Below are positions 24,359-34,600 of a stretch of DNA of 37,954 bases, one piece after another. A program made the translations under genes and the position numbers. The notes below the pieces were generated by a model. That model was not told where the DNA came from and did no database searches. It saw only the letters and a program-made list of their open reading frames with translations. Every line of letters begins with the position of its first letter. The first letter of the stretch is position 1. The DNA comes from an uncultured Saprospiraceae bacterium (GTDB taxonomy: Bacteria; Bacteroidota; Bacteroidia; Chitinophagales; Saprospiraceae): contig CALLWB010000140.1 of NCBI GenBank assembly GCA_938016265.1, positions 1-37,954 on the forward strand. Direction: 5' to 3'.

Positions 24359-27300
24359 AATTTACATATTGTTTGCATTGTTTTGCATGTTGGGCTACAG
24401 CAGCTTCGGCCAAAACGACAATCGATTCCAATATCTGAATGATGACCTTGGAGCGATGACCACCTCTATGCATATGATGCAAGATTCGTATGGATATATC
24501 TGGTCATCTACCCTGTCAGGTATTACTAGATATGACGGGGATTCCTATCGGCATTATAGCAAGTCAGACTCTATTGATGGCTTGCCGGCTGTATTTGCCT
24601 ATTATTCGTACGAAGACAAGCATCATAATATTTGGATCGCCTTGTACGATTATGGCTTGGCAATTCTTCATAGAGATGCAAATACCTTTCAATGGATAAA
24701 GTCTGATACGTTGAATCCTAATGGACTGCACCTTTCCAAGATCAAGACCATCGCTTCTGATGGCAATGACAATATCTATTTCCTTGGTGAAGATGGAATT
24801 CAGCGGGTGCATCTACAAGGGAAATCGTATGAGCGTTTAAACTTCGAATCTCAAAGCGACTTCCTGCCAAACATCGAAGAGAAAATCACCGGACTCAGCT
24901 TACTAAATGATAGTCGAGAGACATTCTGGATCGGATCGAGGAAAGGATTTTATACCATAAATAAGAATGGAAATGCAAAAAAACAGAACGCTATCCATGG
25001 ACTTTCTAATTCAACCACCCACTCCATTTTAGAAGATAGCTCAGGAGATGTTTATATCGTGCGCGGAGGAGCACCCTTACTGAAATTTGATGGGAATACA
25101 CAACTATTTGATGCAGATACTAGTGTGGTCTTCCCAAACCTAAATATGTTGTCAGTCATAGATCAGGAAGATTATTTATGGACGTTTATCCGACCAGGCA
25201 GGGTCTTTAAATATGATCTAAAAAAGAAGAACCTGACTAAAATCAAATCCTACGAATTACCATACAATATTCTAGGTACCTATTTTCGAGCGCCTATGGT
25301 GTCCAGAGAGGGGACACTCTGGCTTGCGGGCGGGGGGAGTTTTCCTTTTCAGCATCAACCAAAAACAAATAAAGAGATAAATCCCGTCATTTACGACAAA
25401 ACTAAGATGCAGTCAAGTTCTTGTATATACGTTGACGAGGAGAATATATACATAGGACAATTGTTGGATGGAGGTATTAAGATTATTAATAAAAAGACCG
25501 GTACAACGAGAGCGCTTACAAAGGGCAATTCTCCTTTGATCGACGATAGGATATACCAAATATTGGAGATAGACAAAAACAGACTCGTGATTATGGGACG
25601 AGCAGGAGTACATCTGTATGATAAGAATATTCAACGAATCACAAAGACAAAACGATTCTCAAGGATTATGCGATGGGGATACTATGCTGGAGATGACATC
25701 ATGTGGGTAAGCGGTGAAATGAATCGTATATATAAGTTGGATTTAAAAAATATGTCTACCACTTCGATGTTTGACAATAAAGATGCGCTCCCTGAGGCTC
25801 ATGTAGTCACTCAAATGGTAGAAGATACCGATGGTTCGATATGGATAGGAGGTAGATATCAAGACCTCTTTCATTATTACCCGCAATCCGGCAAATGTGA
25901 AGTCTATAGTCAAGATGCGACCGATCCAAAATACCAATTATTGACTTCCATGATCGAAGCCATTCACATCGACGATGAAGGGGATGTCTGGATAGGAGGT
26001 CGATCAGGTATAGATATCATCCACAAAGCATCACAGACCATAAGCTCGATAGGAATAAAAGACGGGCTGAAGCATGTCCATATCTGTGATATCACCCAAG
26101 ATGATAGTCTGAATTACTGGATAGTGACAGAAAAAGATCTAGCCCGAATAGATAAACAGACACGAGAAATAACAACGTTCGATAGCAAGGATGGATTTAT
26201 GAATGGAGGCTACTATTATCGATCATTTGCCAAATATGATGGGAATATTTTTGTAGCTGGTGAAACTGGCGTCGACAAATTTAATCCGAATAGTATCGGC
26301 GTCAATCCAGTGCCCCCGCAGATAGTCTTGTCCGAGGTAAGCGTCATGGGAAAAGAATACGTATCTGATATTGCACTTGAAAAGATGGATAAAATCACCG
26401 TCGCTCACGATCAAAATTTTATTGATTTGAAGGTGTTGTCCTTGCATTATGTGGTGCCGGATAAAAACAAAATCGCTTACAAATTCGAAGGCGTTCAGGA
26501 CGATTTTATTGACCTCGGTACTCGGAAAAATATTAGCTTTTCAGGATTGAGCCCGGGAATTCATAACTTATTGATTAAAGGGGCAAACAGTGACAATATA
26601 TGGAGCGAACCGAAGTTGATAACCATTGATGTCGCTTATCCCTGGTGGAGAACCTGGACATTTTATGTAGGAGCCTTTCTGTTTTTTGGGTTAACTGGTT
26701 GGTGGATGTTGAGGAGTTATCTTACTCGAATTCGCAGCGCACAGAGAGAAAAAGAAAAGATCAGTACCCAGATGGCAGAGCTAGAATTGAAAGCACTCTC
26801 TTCTCAGATGAATCCTCATTTTTTATTCAATAGCTTGAACTCTATCAAATCGCTCATCAATCAAAACAAAAATGCAGAAGCAAGTACCTTCATCATCAGT
26901 TACTCAAAATTGATCCGACAGATATTGAATAACAGCCGGTCCAAATTTGTCCGGTTGCAAGAAGAAGTAGATGTCGTCCGTTTATATCTGGAGCTGGAAA
27001 AATTGAGATTGGGCGATTCGTTTACCTATGCCATCGAAATGGAGGAGGGCGTAGGCGCTGATTTTATAGAAATCCCACCCGCACTGCTACAACCCTATGT
27101 CGAAAATTCCATCTGGCATGGCCTGTTAAATAAAGAAAAAGGCAGCAAACACCTTTCCATCAAAATCCGTAAAATAGAAGAGTTTCTGGAAATTAGAATC
27201 ATTGACAACGGAATCGGCCGTAAAGCATCGAAAGCCATCCAATCTCAATCAAGACTTAAAAACAAGTCCCTGGGAACCGTAATATCCAAAGAGCGAATCA

Positions 27301-27416
27301 ATTTGATTGCCAATGTCTACGGGAATGAATCGACCATAAAAACACTTGATCTAACAGGGGAAGATGGACAGTCTAGCGGGACAGAGGTACGGATATTGTT
27401 GGATGTTGGGCAGTAG
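24348..27416 (+). CDS. Propeller-type sensor histidine kinase (Reg_prop, Y_Y_Y, His_kinase)
   Basis: A 1,022-residue membrane sensor. It starts with TTG at 24348, inside the end of the regulator gene; the first ATG (residue 14) would destroy the signal peptide (KIYILFALFCMLGYSSFGQ). The periplasmic part, to about residue 690, holds two-component propeller repeats (SSTLSGITRYDG, DVYIVRGGAPLLKFDG, DGSIWIGGRYQDLFHY, GDVWIGGRSGIDII). A Y_Y_Y domain (about 700-762) and a membrane helix near 771-791 follow. The cytoplasmic LytS-type kinase has the phospho-accepting His824 in QMNPHFLFNSLNS and an ATP-binding domain (PALLQPYVENSIWHGL, RIIDNGIG). Such sensors usually detect oligosaccharides or surface signals and control genes through a LytTR partner; the ligand is unknown. 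Confidence 0.92.
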   Translation: MTNKIYILFALFCMLGYSSFGQNDNRFQYLNDDLGAMTTSMHMMQDSYGYIWSSTLSGITRYDGDSYRHYSKSDSIDGLPAVFAYYSYEDKHHNIWIALYDYGLAILHRDANTFQWIKSDTLNPNGLHLSKIKTIASDGNDNIYFLGEDGIQRVHLQGKSYERLNFESQSDFLPNIEEKITGLSLLNDSRETFWIGSRKGFYTINKNGNAKKQNAIHGLSNSTTHSILEDSSGDVYIVRGGAPLLKFDGNTQLFDADTSVVFPNLNMLSVIDQEDYLWTFIRPGRVFKYDLKKKNLTKIKSYELPYNILGTYFRAPMVSREGTLWLAGGGSFPFQHQPKTNKEINPVIYDKTKMQSSSCIYVDEENIYIGQLLDGGIKIINKKTGTTRALTKGNSPLIDDRIYQILEIDKNRLVIMGRAGVHLYDKNIQRITKTKRFSRIMRWGYYAGDDIMWVSGEMNRIYKLDLKNMSTTSMFDNKDALPEAHVVTQMVEDTDGSIWIGGRYQDLFHYYPQSGKCEVYSQDATDPKYQLLTSMIEAIHIDDEGDVWIGGRSGIDIIHKASQTISSIGIKDGLKHVHICDITQDDSLNYWIVTEKDLARIDKQTREITTFDSKDGFMNGGYYYRSFAKYDGNIFVAGETGVDKFNPNSIGVNPVPPQIVLSEVSVMGKEYVSDIALEKMDKITVAHDQNFIDLKVLSLHYVVPDKNKIAYKFEGVQDDFIDLGTRKNISFSGLSPGIHNLLIKGANSDNIWSEPKLITIDVAYPWWRTWTFYVGAFLFFGLTGWWMLRSYLTRIRSAQREKEKISTQMAELELKALSSQMNPHFLFNSLNSIKSLINQNKNAEASTFIISYSKLIRQILNNSRSKFVRLQEEVDVVRLYLELEKLRLGDSFTYAIEMEEGVGADFIEIPPALLQPYVENSIWHGLLNKEKGSKHLSIKIRKIEEFLEIRIIDNGIGRKASKAIQSQSRLKNKSLGTVISKERINLIANVYGNESTIKTLDLTGEDGQSSGTEVRILLDVGQ

Positions 27417-27571
27417 ATGTCAAGTGAAGTCCACGCAAATTTAAACCTCCGCACGCTGCACGAATGATTTTTGAAAAGATAAGACAACTGATTCCGATTT
27501 TTATAGGTAGATTTTTGGTAAATTAGTGATCAATAAGAGCGTCGATAAGGATTCAACTGCCGACAAGTAAT

Positions 27572-28171
27572 TTGCTATCCCTTCAAAACAAAAATTTGGA
27601 AGAATTATTCAATAAAATTAGAAACAGCATTCCATTAAGGCCAGCAGCAAAAGAGTTTCTTCTTTCTATTTCTAAAGAAAGAACAGTAGCCAAAGGAGAA
27701 ATTTTAATCCGACAAGAGCAAGTTGTAGAAAACACCTTTTTTGTAATTGATGGTTGCTTAAGGTCTTATTGTACGGATAATAATGATAAAGAACATACCT
27801 TACAATTTGCCATCAAAGATTGGTGGATTAGTGATTTTATTGCGATTTATAATAATGAATTGGCCACACTTACCGTCGAGTGCATCAAAGACGCCACCAT
27901 TATCCAGTTTAATGCGAAAGAATTAGATACCATACATTCCCTATTCCCCGAATTTGAAGCGTTTCAGCGAAAAAGCCTAGAGCGTCATATAGTCAGTTTG
28001 CACAAAAGAATTTTAAACCAACTACAATTGACCGCTGCACAGCGATACGATTTGTTTCTAGAGCAATACCCCGAGATAGAGCAGTATACCCCCAATTATC
28101 ACATCGCTTCTTATCTAGGTATTACCCAGCAAAGCTTGAGCCGTATCCGGGTAGAGAAATTAGGCAAATAG
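27572..28171 (+). CDS. Crp/Fnr-type transcriptional regulator, TTG start
   Basis: A 199-residue regulator. No ATG or GTG is found in the open frame (27530 on) before the conserved part, so TTG at 27572 is the best start. Residues about 25-115 form a cyclic-nucleotide-binding-type beta-roll (AKGEILIRQEQVVENTFFVI, DGCLRSYCTDNNDKEHTLQF), without the classical arginine needed for cAMP, as in many Bacteroidota members. The C-terminal helix-turn-helix is short but present (HIASYLGITQQSLSRIRVEK). It lies 77 bp before hchA, and an FNR-like palindrome lies in that gap, so it probably controls hchA and the nitroreductase. The inducer is unknown. Confidence 0.85.
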   Translation: MLSLQNKNLEELFNKIRNSIPLRPAAKEFLLSISKERTVAKGEILIRQEQVVENTFFVIDGCLRSYCTDNNDKEHTLQFAIKDWWISDFIAIYNNELATLTVECIKDATIIQFNAKELDTIHSLFPEFEAFQRKSLERHIVSLHKRILNQLQLTAAQRYDLFLEQYPEIEQYTPNYHIASYLGITQQSLSRIRVEKLGK

Positions 28172-28176
28172 CTTTC

Positions 28177-28190
28177 TTACCATAGGGTAA
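28177..28190 (+). promoter_or_regulatory. FNR-like operator upstream of hchA
   Basis: TTACCATAGGGTAA is a perfect palindrome with 5-bp arms and a 4-bp spacer, the same geometry as FNR/Crp-type boxes. It starts 6 bp after the stop of the Crp/Fnr-type gene. Its centre is about 34 bp upstream of the -7 box described next, which is a usual distance for an activator site. Confidence 0.5.
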
Positions 28191-28213
28191 TTTTATTATT
28201 GGAAGTTGTCCTT

Positions 28214-28221
28214 TATTTTTG
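28214..28221 (+). promoter_or_regulatory. Bacteroidota-type -7 promoter box of hchA
   Basis: TATTTTTG fits TAnnTTTG exactly. The -33 partner is weak (TTTA at 28192-28195, 18 bp upstream), which suits a promoter that needs an activator. The hchA ATG follows 27 bp later. Confidence 0.5.
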
Positions 28222-28248
28222 TAGCAAATAAACAGTTAAAAAACTATT

Positions 28249-29103
28249 ATGCTAAAAAAATTATTGGGAATAGCCCCGCAGATAGAACCAGATGGCTCTT
28301 ATCGTCCTTCAAAACTCGCCTTAAAACTAGGAACAGTCGACAAAACTGATTTTGAAAACATTTCCTACCAGAAATATCAAGGAAAGAAATCTAAAATCTT
28401 TGTCCTATTTACCGAGCAGAAAAATATGACCATGAAAAATGGCAAAATGTTTTCAACTGGAAACCACCCAGTAGAAGCACTCTTGCCAATGCTGCATCTT
28501 AAAAATGCAGGTTTTGAATTTGAAATAGCAACGATAACCGGAAAACCTGTAGTCTTCGAAATGTGGGCGTTCCCAGAAAAAGACGAACACGTAAAATCAA
28601 TTTACAAAGAACTGGAGCCAAGCTTCCAACGACCCATGAAATTGCAAAAGTTTATTGATAATTCATTAAACGATTCGGACGCTTATGCCGCAGTATTTGT
28701 ACCAGGAGGACACGGTGCGATGTTAGGTATCCCCAATGATGAAAACGTAGGAAAAGTATTGAACTGGGCACATGAAAAAGGGTTGTTTACCATAACGCTT
28801 TGTCATGGACCAGGTTCCCTTTTATCCACCACACTTAATAATCAGAAATTTCTTTATGAAGGCTACAAAATGGCAGTCTTCCCTGACTCCGTGGACAAGC
28901 AGACACCAATGATCGGCTACCTGCCCGGTCATATGCCAATGGGCTTAAGTGAAAAATTGAAAAGCCTAGGAGCAAATATTGTCAACACAAAGTCCGACAA
29001 AACAGTGTGCTTAGACCGAAAACTAATCACAGGAGCCAGCCCTTTAGCATCCAATGAATTAGGCAAATTGGCCGCCAATACGTTATTGAAAGCGTTGAAT
29101 TAA
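28249..29103 (+). CDS. hchA: DJ-1/PfpI family protein, Hsp31-type glyoxalase/deglycase chaperone
   Basis: A 284-residue protein matching the E. coli Hsp31 (HchA) length of 283. The nucleophile elbow TLCHGPGSLL places the catalytic cysteine at 185, next to H186. GNHPVEALLP carries E76 and FPDSVDK carries the acidic partner D213. FVPGGHGAMLGIPND is the conserved loop of the family. Hsp31 converts methylglyoxal to lactate without cofactor and also works as a holding chaperone and protein deglycase. It follows a Crp/Fnr-type gene and a palindromic operator, and precedes a nitroreductase, so the three look like a response to reactive carbonyls or redox stress. Subcellular location is cytoplasmic: there is no signal peptide. 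Confidence 0.9.
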   Translation: MLKKLLGIAPQIEPDGSYRPSKLALKLGTVDKTDFENISYQKYQGKKSKIFVLFTEQKNMTMKNGKMFSTGNHPVEALLPMLHLKNAGFEFEIATITGKPVVFEMWAFPEKDEHVKSIYKELEPSFQRPMKLQKFIDNSLNDSDAYAAVFVPGGHGAMLGIPNDENVGKVLNWAHEKGLFTITLCHGPGSLLSTTLNNQKFLYEGYKMAVFPDSVDKQTPMIGYLPGHMPMGLSEKLKSLGANIVNTKSDKTVCLDRKLITGASPLASNELGKLAANTLLKALN

Positions 29104-29193
29104 GCGTGCTATTCCCCGCTGACGGGGCTAACTTCAAATGCTAAAAAAAATATTTTGTACACTTATAAGATAGACTAGAAACACACAAAAAAA

Positions 29194-29826
29194 ATGGAAT
29201 TATTAGATAGATTAAAATGGCGATATGCAACAAAAGCAATGAATGGCCAAAAAGTACCTCAAGAAAAGATTGATACTATTATTGAAGCTATTTCACTAGC
29301 ACCAACATCTAGTGGTTTACAACCATTTGAAGTATTTGTGATTACCAATCAGGAAGTAAAAGAAAAGATTAAACCAATAGCCTGGAATCAATCCGTCATC
29401 ACTGATTGCTCGCATTTGTTTGTCTTTGCCGCCTGGGACACCTACACGGCCGATAGGATCAATAAAATGTTTGATCTGACGAATACGATAAGAGGTTTTA
29501 AAAACGAAGGTTGGGAAAACTATCGACAAATGCTCTTGAAGAGTTATCCACAAAAAGATGCAGAGGAAAATTTCAATCATGCTGCCAGACAAGCCTATAT
29601 CGCTTTTTCACAGGCAATAGCCGCTGCTGCATTTGAGCAGGTAGACGCTACTCCGCTAGAAGGTTTTAGCCCAGCAGCTCTGGATGAGATATTAGGCTTA
29701 AGAGAGAAGGGGTTGCGTAGCTGTGTTATGCTGCCCATAGGCTATAGAGCCGAGGAAAATGACTGGTTAGTCAATCTTAAAAAGGTTAGAAAAAGTAGAG
29801 AAGATTTAGTCACTGAAATTGATTGA
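29194..29826 (+). CDS. Nitroreductase-family NAD(P)H-dependent oxidoreductase
   Basis: A 210-residue FMN-dependent enzyme of the NfsB/nitroreductase type. The N-terminal RYATKAMNGQKVPQEKID and APTSSGLQPFEVFVIT contain the FMN-phosphate binding residues. The middle has HAARQAYIAFSQAIAAAAFE, the dimer helix, and GLRSCVMLPIGYRAEENDW closes the flavin pocket. Such enzymes reduce nitroaromatics, quinones or enones with NAD(P)H. It lies 90 bp after hchA on the same strand; the gap contains a small CCCCGCTGACGGGG hairpin with no T-run, so read-through from hchA is possible. A terminator follows the stop. Confidence 0.9.
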   Translation: MELLDRLKWRYATKAMNGQKVPQEKIDTIIEAISLAPTSSGLQPFEVFVITNQEVKEKIKPIAWNQSVITDCSHLFVFAAWDTYTADRINKMFDLTNTIRGFKNEGWENYRQMLLKSYPQKDAEENFNHAARQAYIAFSQAIAAAAFEQVDATPLEGFSPAALDEILGLREKGLRSCVMLPIGYRAEENDWLVNLKKVRKSREDLVTEID

Positions 29827-30208
29827 CTAGAACAAGCACAATAGGATAAATGCAATAGCGGTTTAGTAGTTATACTAAGCCGCTATTGTATTTTTACTTA
29901 GTGGCGATTCTATTCTAAAAAGTCTTTTTATCAAAAAATTGATTAATTTAATGAAGAATACATAAGTGTATTGCTAATAGCAGTTAGATGGATTTGTTTT
30001 GCCAAGGAAAATAATGGTCCAATGGTTTACCAATGAAACTATTTAGCTGAACAATCGTATTCAAAAGATGTTTTAAACAATAATTGTTAATAATAAATTT
30101 GAATAAAATCAGGGAAGTCGCCACATAAAAGCTTTGCTTCGCTATAAAAACCCTGTGCTTGGGCAACTGCAAAAGCTCAACCCTTTTGCTCTATTAGAAA
30201 AGTAGAAT
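29827..30208. other. 382-bp gap between nitroreductase and PAS kinase
   Basis: Besides the terminator at 29853-29896, no gene or recognised signal is present. A 62-codon minus-strand frame at 29984-30172 shows no recognisable content. Confidence 0.5.
29853..29896 (+). terminator. Intrinsic terminator after the nitroreductase gene
   Basis: CAATAGCGGTTTAGTA (29853-29868) pairs with 29873-29888 over 16 bp with one G-T pair and a 4-base loop, then TATTTTTA. Confidence 0.85.
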
Positions 30209-31339
30209 ATGAAACCATTAAGTGAAGTAGACCAACTAAAAAATCAACTCAGGGAACAAGAAACCATATATAAAAATATTCTTGAAGGGACCTTAGCGGG
30301 TTATTGGGATTGGAAAATACCAGAGAATTATGAGTATTTAAGCCCCACTTTCAAAAGTATGTTTGGTTATGAGGACCACGAAATGCCCAATCATCCTGAC
30401 TCCTGGCAAAAAATAATTTTTCAGGAAGACCTGCCAAAAGTATTCGAATCTTTTGGAGCGCATGTCCAATCTAAAGGGGAAATCCCCTTTCATGCAGAAA
30501 CGAGATACACCCACAAAAATGGATCAACCATATGGGTGTACTGCAGGGGAAAAGTGATTGAATGGGATGAAAAAGGAAATCCATTGAGAGCCGTTGGAAG
30601 TCATGTTGACATCACTAAACTCAAAGAAGTGGAAGAGGCAGCAAAGAAGGATTCAATGCAGCTGGCACTCAAAAACAAAGAGCTCGAACAATTTGCCTAT
30701 GTGGCATCACATGACCTCCAAGAACCAATACGCACCATTTCTAGTTTTACTAGTTTGCTGGCACAACAGTATAAAGGGCAACTAGGAGAGGAGGCAGATC
30801 AATATTTGAACTTCATTTTAGATTCCACTAGCCGCATGAAGTCGATGGTCAATGGATTACTTGAGCATAGTCGAATAGGTCATGAAAAGAAACTAGTAAT
30901 TGTGGATGGTAATGCACTGATCAAACAAATCCAAGAAGATATGAAGGTCAGTATCACCGAAGCTGGTGCCAAAATTATTGTAGGAGAATTGCCTGCAGTT
31001 GCTGGACATGAAACGCAAATCAGATTACTCTTTCAAAATCTCATTTCCAATGCGCTAAAATTTAGAAAACAAGGAACACCAGTCAAAATACAAATCATCG
31101 CCGAACAACGAACAGACGAGGTACAGTTTTCAGTCATCGACAATGGCATTGGAATAGAAGAAAAATATAAAGAACATATTTTTGCAATGTTTCAACGCTT
31201 ACATGCCAAAACAGAATACGAAGGGACAGGAATTGGCCTGGCTCATTGTCAGAAAATTGTCGCACTTCACGGGGGAAGTATTTGGGTAGAATCTAAACTA
31301 AACGAAGGAAGCACCTTCCATTTCACTATAAAACAATAA
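30209..31339 (+). CDS. Soluble PAS-domain sensor histidine kinase
   Basis: A 376-residue kinase without membrane segments. Residues about 28-140 form a PAS_3-type sensor (GYWDWKIPENYEYLSPTFKS, ending AVGSHVDITKLKE). A short coiled linker leads to a HisKA dimer domain with the phospho-accepting H168 in ASHDLQEPIRTISSF. The ATP-binding domain follows (LISNALKFRK, IDNGIGIEEKYKEHIFAMFQ, YEGTGIGLAHCQKIVALHGG), all boxes intact. The type resembles bacteriophytochrome-like kinases, but no chromophore domain is present. No response regulator is adjacent, so it is an orphan. The signal it senses is unknown. Confidence 0.92.
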   Translation: MKPLSEVDQLKNQLREQETIYKNILEGTLAGYWDWKIPENYEYLSPTFKSMFGYEDHEMPNHPDSWQKIIFQEDLPKVFESFGAHVQSKGEIPFHAETRYTHKNGSTIWVYCRGKVIEWDEKGNPLRAVGSHVDITKLKEVEEAAKKDSMQLALKNKELEQFAYVASHDLQEPIRTISSFTSLLAQQYKGQLGEEADQYLNFILDSTSRMKSMVNGLLEHSRIGHEKKLVIVDGNALIKQIQEDMKVSITEAGAKIIVGELPAVAGHETQIRLLFQNLISNALKFRKQGTPVKIQIIAEQRTDEVQFSVIDNGIGIEEKYKEHIFAMFQRLHAKTEYEGTGIGLAHCQKIVALHGGSIWVESKLNEGSTFHFTIKQ

Positions 31340-31633
31340 AAAAGGATAAACTTTGAATTATCCAATAGTCCCTACTCAAGAACACCTGTCACTTTTCTCT
31401 CACGGCATAGCAATCTCGCAATACCCAAAGGGAAGGTCTCCTCGCTCGAAGCACACAGCCTTCAGAAAAGAAATATCAATAAAATAATGCAACCAAACAT
31501 AGGATACATCAGTCTTCTACTATATAACTACGTGCTGAAATTTCGAAATAATTGAAGGATTGGAACATTCCAAACTTACTTATTCGGAAGTAAACCTGTT
31601 GACCAAAACATTGATTTTGGGAACGGATACAAA
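31340..31633. other. 294-bp gap before the giant surface gene
   Basis: GGATAA (31344-31349) pairs with TTATCC (31358-31363), a weak terminator candidate without a T-run. No other signal is recognised. Confidence 0.4.
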
Positions 31634-34600
31634 ATGACTGACATGACTAACTCGCTGAAATGTAGTGTATTGATTGCACTAATGTTATTTGCTATGAAGA
31701 TAACTACAGCTCAGCTGTATATAAATGAAGTCGTTCCGTCAAATGAAAGCGTAGCCACTGACAATGCGGGGGAATATGATGATATCCTAGAAATTTACAA
31801 CGATGGAAACGTAGCAGTTGATCTTGCCGGGCATTATTTATCGGACAATCCTGCCGACCCATTGAAGTGGCAAATCCCTTCTAGCAATAGTTCACTTACC
31901 ACAATATCGCCAGGTTCATTTATAGTGTTTTGGGCGGACAACGAACCTGCTCAAGGTATTCTTCATCTTAATTTTAAACTTAGTAGTAGTGGTGAACAAA
32001 TCTTACTCACTGCACCTAATGGTACTACACGTTTGGACTCTATTTACTTTACAAGCGTTGCCGCGGATACTGGATTTGGCCGGCTTCCAGATGGAAGTAC
32101 CCTTCTGTCTGCTTTAGTCCCAGCTAGTCCTGGTGCTACAAACAACAACAGTCAACCCAGAATGGCGCTTCCTGTTATCTCTCCTCCTGCGTGTGTATGC
32201 TCAGGCGCTCAGACGATTACGATTGCTGCAGAACCAGGAGCCAGCATTTACTATACCTTAGATGGTAGTAATCCTACGATAAATTCTTCCTTGTATACTG
32301 GACCCTTCACGGTGAGTACTACCGGTTCCGTTCGTGCGATTAGTAGTAAAGTTAACTATGTAGATAGTGAAATCGAAACGAACGCATACGTTATCGGAAC
32401 CAATCATGATGTCTCTATCCTTTCGGTAAATGTTGATCCAGAATACATGTGGAGCGACACCGCAGGAATGTATGTGGTGGGAACAAATGGTGTTACTGCA
32501 TTTTGCTCCAACACGCCGGCTAATTTCTGGCAGGAATGGGAACACCCGTCAAATGTTACGATGTTTGATGAGGCGGGTAGCCTTGCCTTTGATGTAGATG
32601 GAGGACTTTCTATTTTTGGAAATTGTACCAGACGGTATGCCCAAAAAGGCTTACAGTTAAAGACTAAGGATAAGTACCCTAGTCCCAACATACCTTATCA
32701 GGTTTATCCTTCACGGGATCAGCAGGAATTTCGAAGATTGCGATTTAGAGCAGGTGGAAATCACTGGAAAACAAGCATGATGGGAGACGCGATCATGCAT
32801 CGACTCGCTGAAAATAAGGTCGATCTGGAAATTCAATCTTCCCGGCCTTCCGTAATGTATATCAATGATGAATATTGGGGAATTCATAACATCAGGGATA
32901 ATTACAGCAAACACTATTACAGATACAAGTTTCCAAAGTACCAAGAAGATAGTATTGAAATAGTCAGGATTGCAAAATCACATTGGGAATTTGTGGTGAC
33001 GGAAGGAGATTCCTTAAACCTTAAAAGTATTTACGAATATTGTCTTTCCAATCAACCCTTCAATCAGTCAGACTATGATTACTTTTCTTCTAAATTTGAT
33101 ATTAATAATTTTCTGAATTATTATATGCTGCAAATGTGGGTACAACCCTCCGATTGGCCATCAACAACGAGCCCTAGTAATAAAATATATTGGAGATCAA
33201 CAAACCCTACTGCCAAATGGAGAATGTCGGTTTTAGATACAGATAGCGGATGGGCAAATGTAAACCATAATACTATTCAATACATGATGGTGCCGGGAGG
33301 ATCAACAAGCAGAAACGCCCCAAGATCTACCATTTTGTTTAGAAGTTGTATGCAGAATGCTGCCTTTAAAAATGAATTTATTCAACGATATGCCACTCAG
33401 TTAAACTTAATGTATGAAGCTGGAGTTGTGAACGCTGAAATTGATAACTATAAAAATTTATTGGATAGTGAAATGGCTGCTCATACCGCTTTATGGGGAG
33501 GGCAGGGCGGAGTAGCGGATTACCCAACCTGGGTCAATGAAGTGAACAAATTAAAGACATTTGCAAATACACGAAGCACCAATCTCAGAAATCACATCGC
33601 CAACTATTTTGGACTTTCTACCTTTGGCTTAACCCTCAACTTTAATGCGAATACCAACGGGAAAGTAGTCGTTAACTCTAATTTTTATGAAGTACCCTAC
33701 AATTACAACGGAACCTACTTCACCAACACCCCCATCGAGATTCATGCAATCCCTGAACCCGGCTACCGATTTTCTCATTGGCAAGAGACCGGAGAAACCA
33801 CTGCAACCCTCTACAATTCGTACACCACTGCGACTACCCTTACCCCAATCTTCGTCCCGGCACTTGACGTTGTCATCAATGAAATTCATTATCACCCAGC
33901 CGACACGCTTAATGAAAAAGAATTTGTCGAAATCTATAACCCAGGCACCGAGCCTCGCGACTTGACTAAATATGAGATTACCTCCGGCTTTTGTTTCGAA
34001 TTTCCCGAAGGCACCATCATTGCCCCAAATGAGTACATCCTTATTGCAAAAGACGCCTCCAACTACTTAGGGAATGGATACCAGGTTTTTCAGTGGATAG
34101 AAAGCCAACTTAGCAATAATGGCGAAAACATCGTCCTCCAAAACCCAGTAAAACAGACCATCGACTCCCTACAGTATAGCGATGACCTCCCCTGGCCGTT
34201 ACTAGCGGATGGATTTGGAAAATCACTAGAATTAGATTTTCCGCTGCCCTCCACCAACGAAGATGGGAATAACTGGCATGCTTCAGCAGCTGTTGACGGA
34301 AGCCCCGGTGCTCAAAATTCAATGGATTGCCAGACGTCCGCTCCTTCGATTGTGCTCAACGAAATCAACTACAACTCCAATGATCTGAGTAATCCAGGAG
34401 ATTGGATCGAACTACATAATACAACAGCAAATACGATAGATATTTCTAATTGGGAATTTTATGATAGTGAAAATAGTTTTGCCCTTCCAACAGGTACAAC
34501 TATTGAAGCAGGCGGTTTTTTGATCTTAGCAGAAGATGTCACACTGTTTTCTTCAATTTTCCCGCATTTAGAGGTAAGTATTGACGTTCTAGGTGGGTTT

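Noticed and set aside
33687-33965. 92-codon plus-strand frame within the giant gene
   Set aside because: It lies in another frame of the uninterrupted CotH/lamin-tail reading frame and its Pro/Thr-rich content is a shadow.
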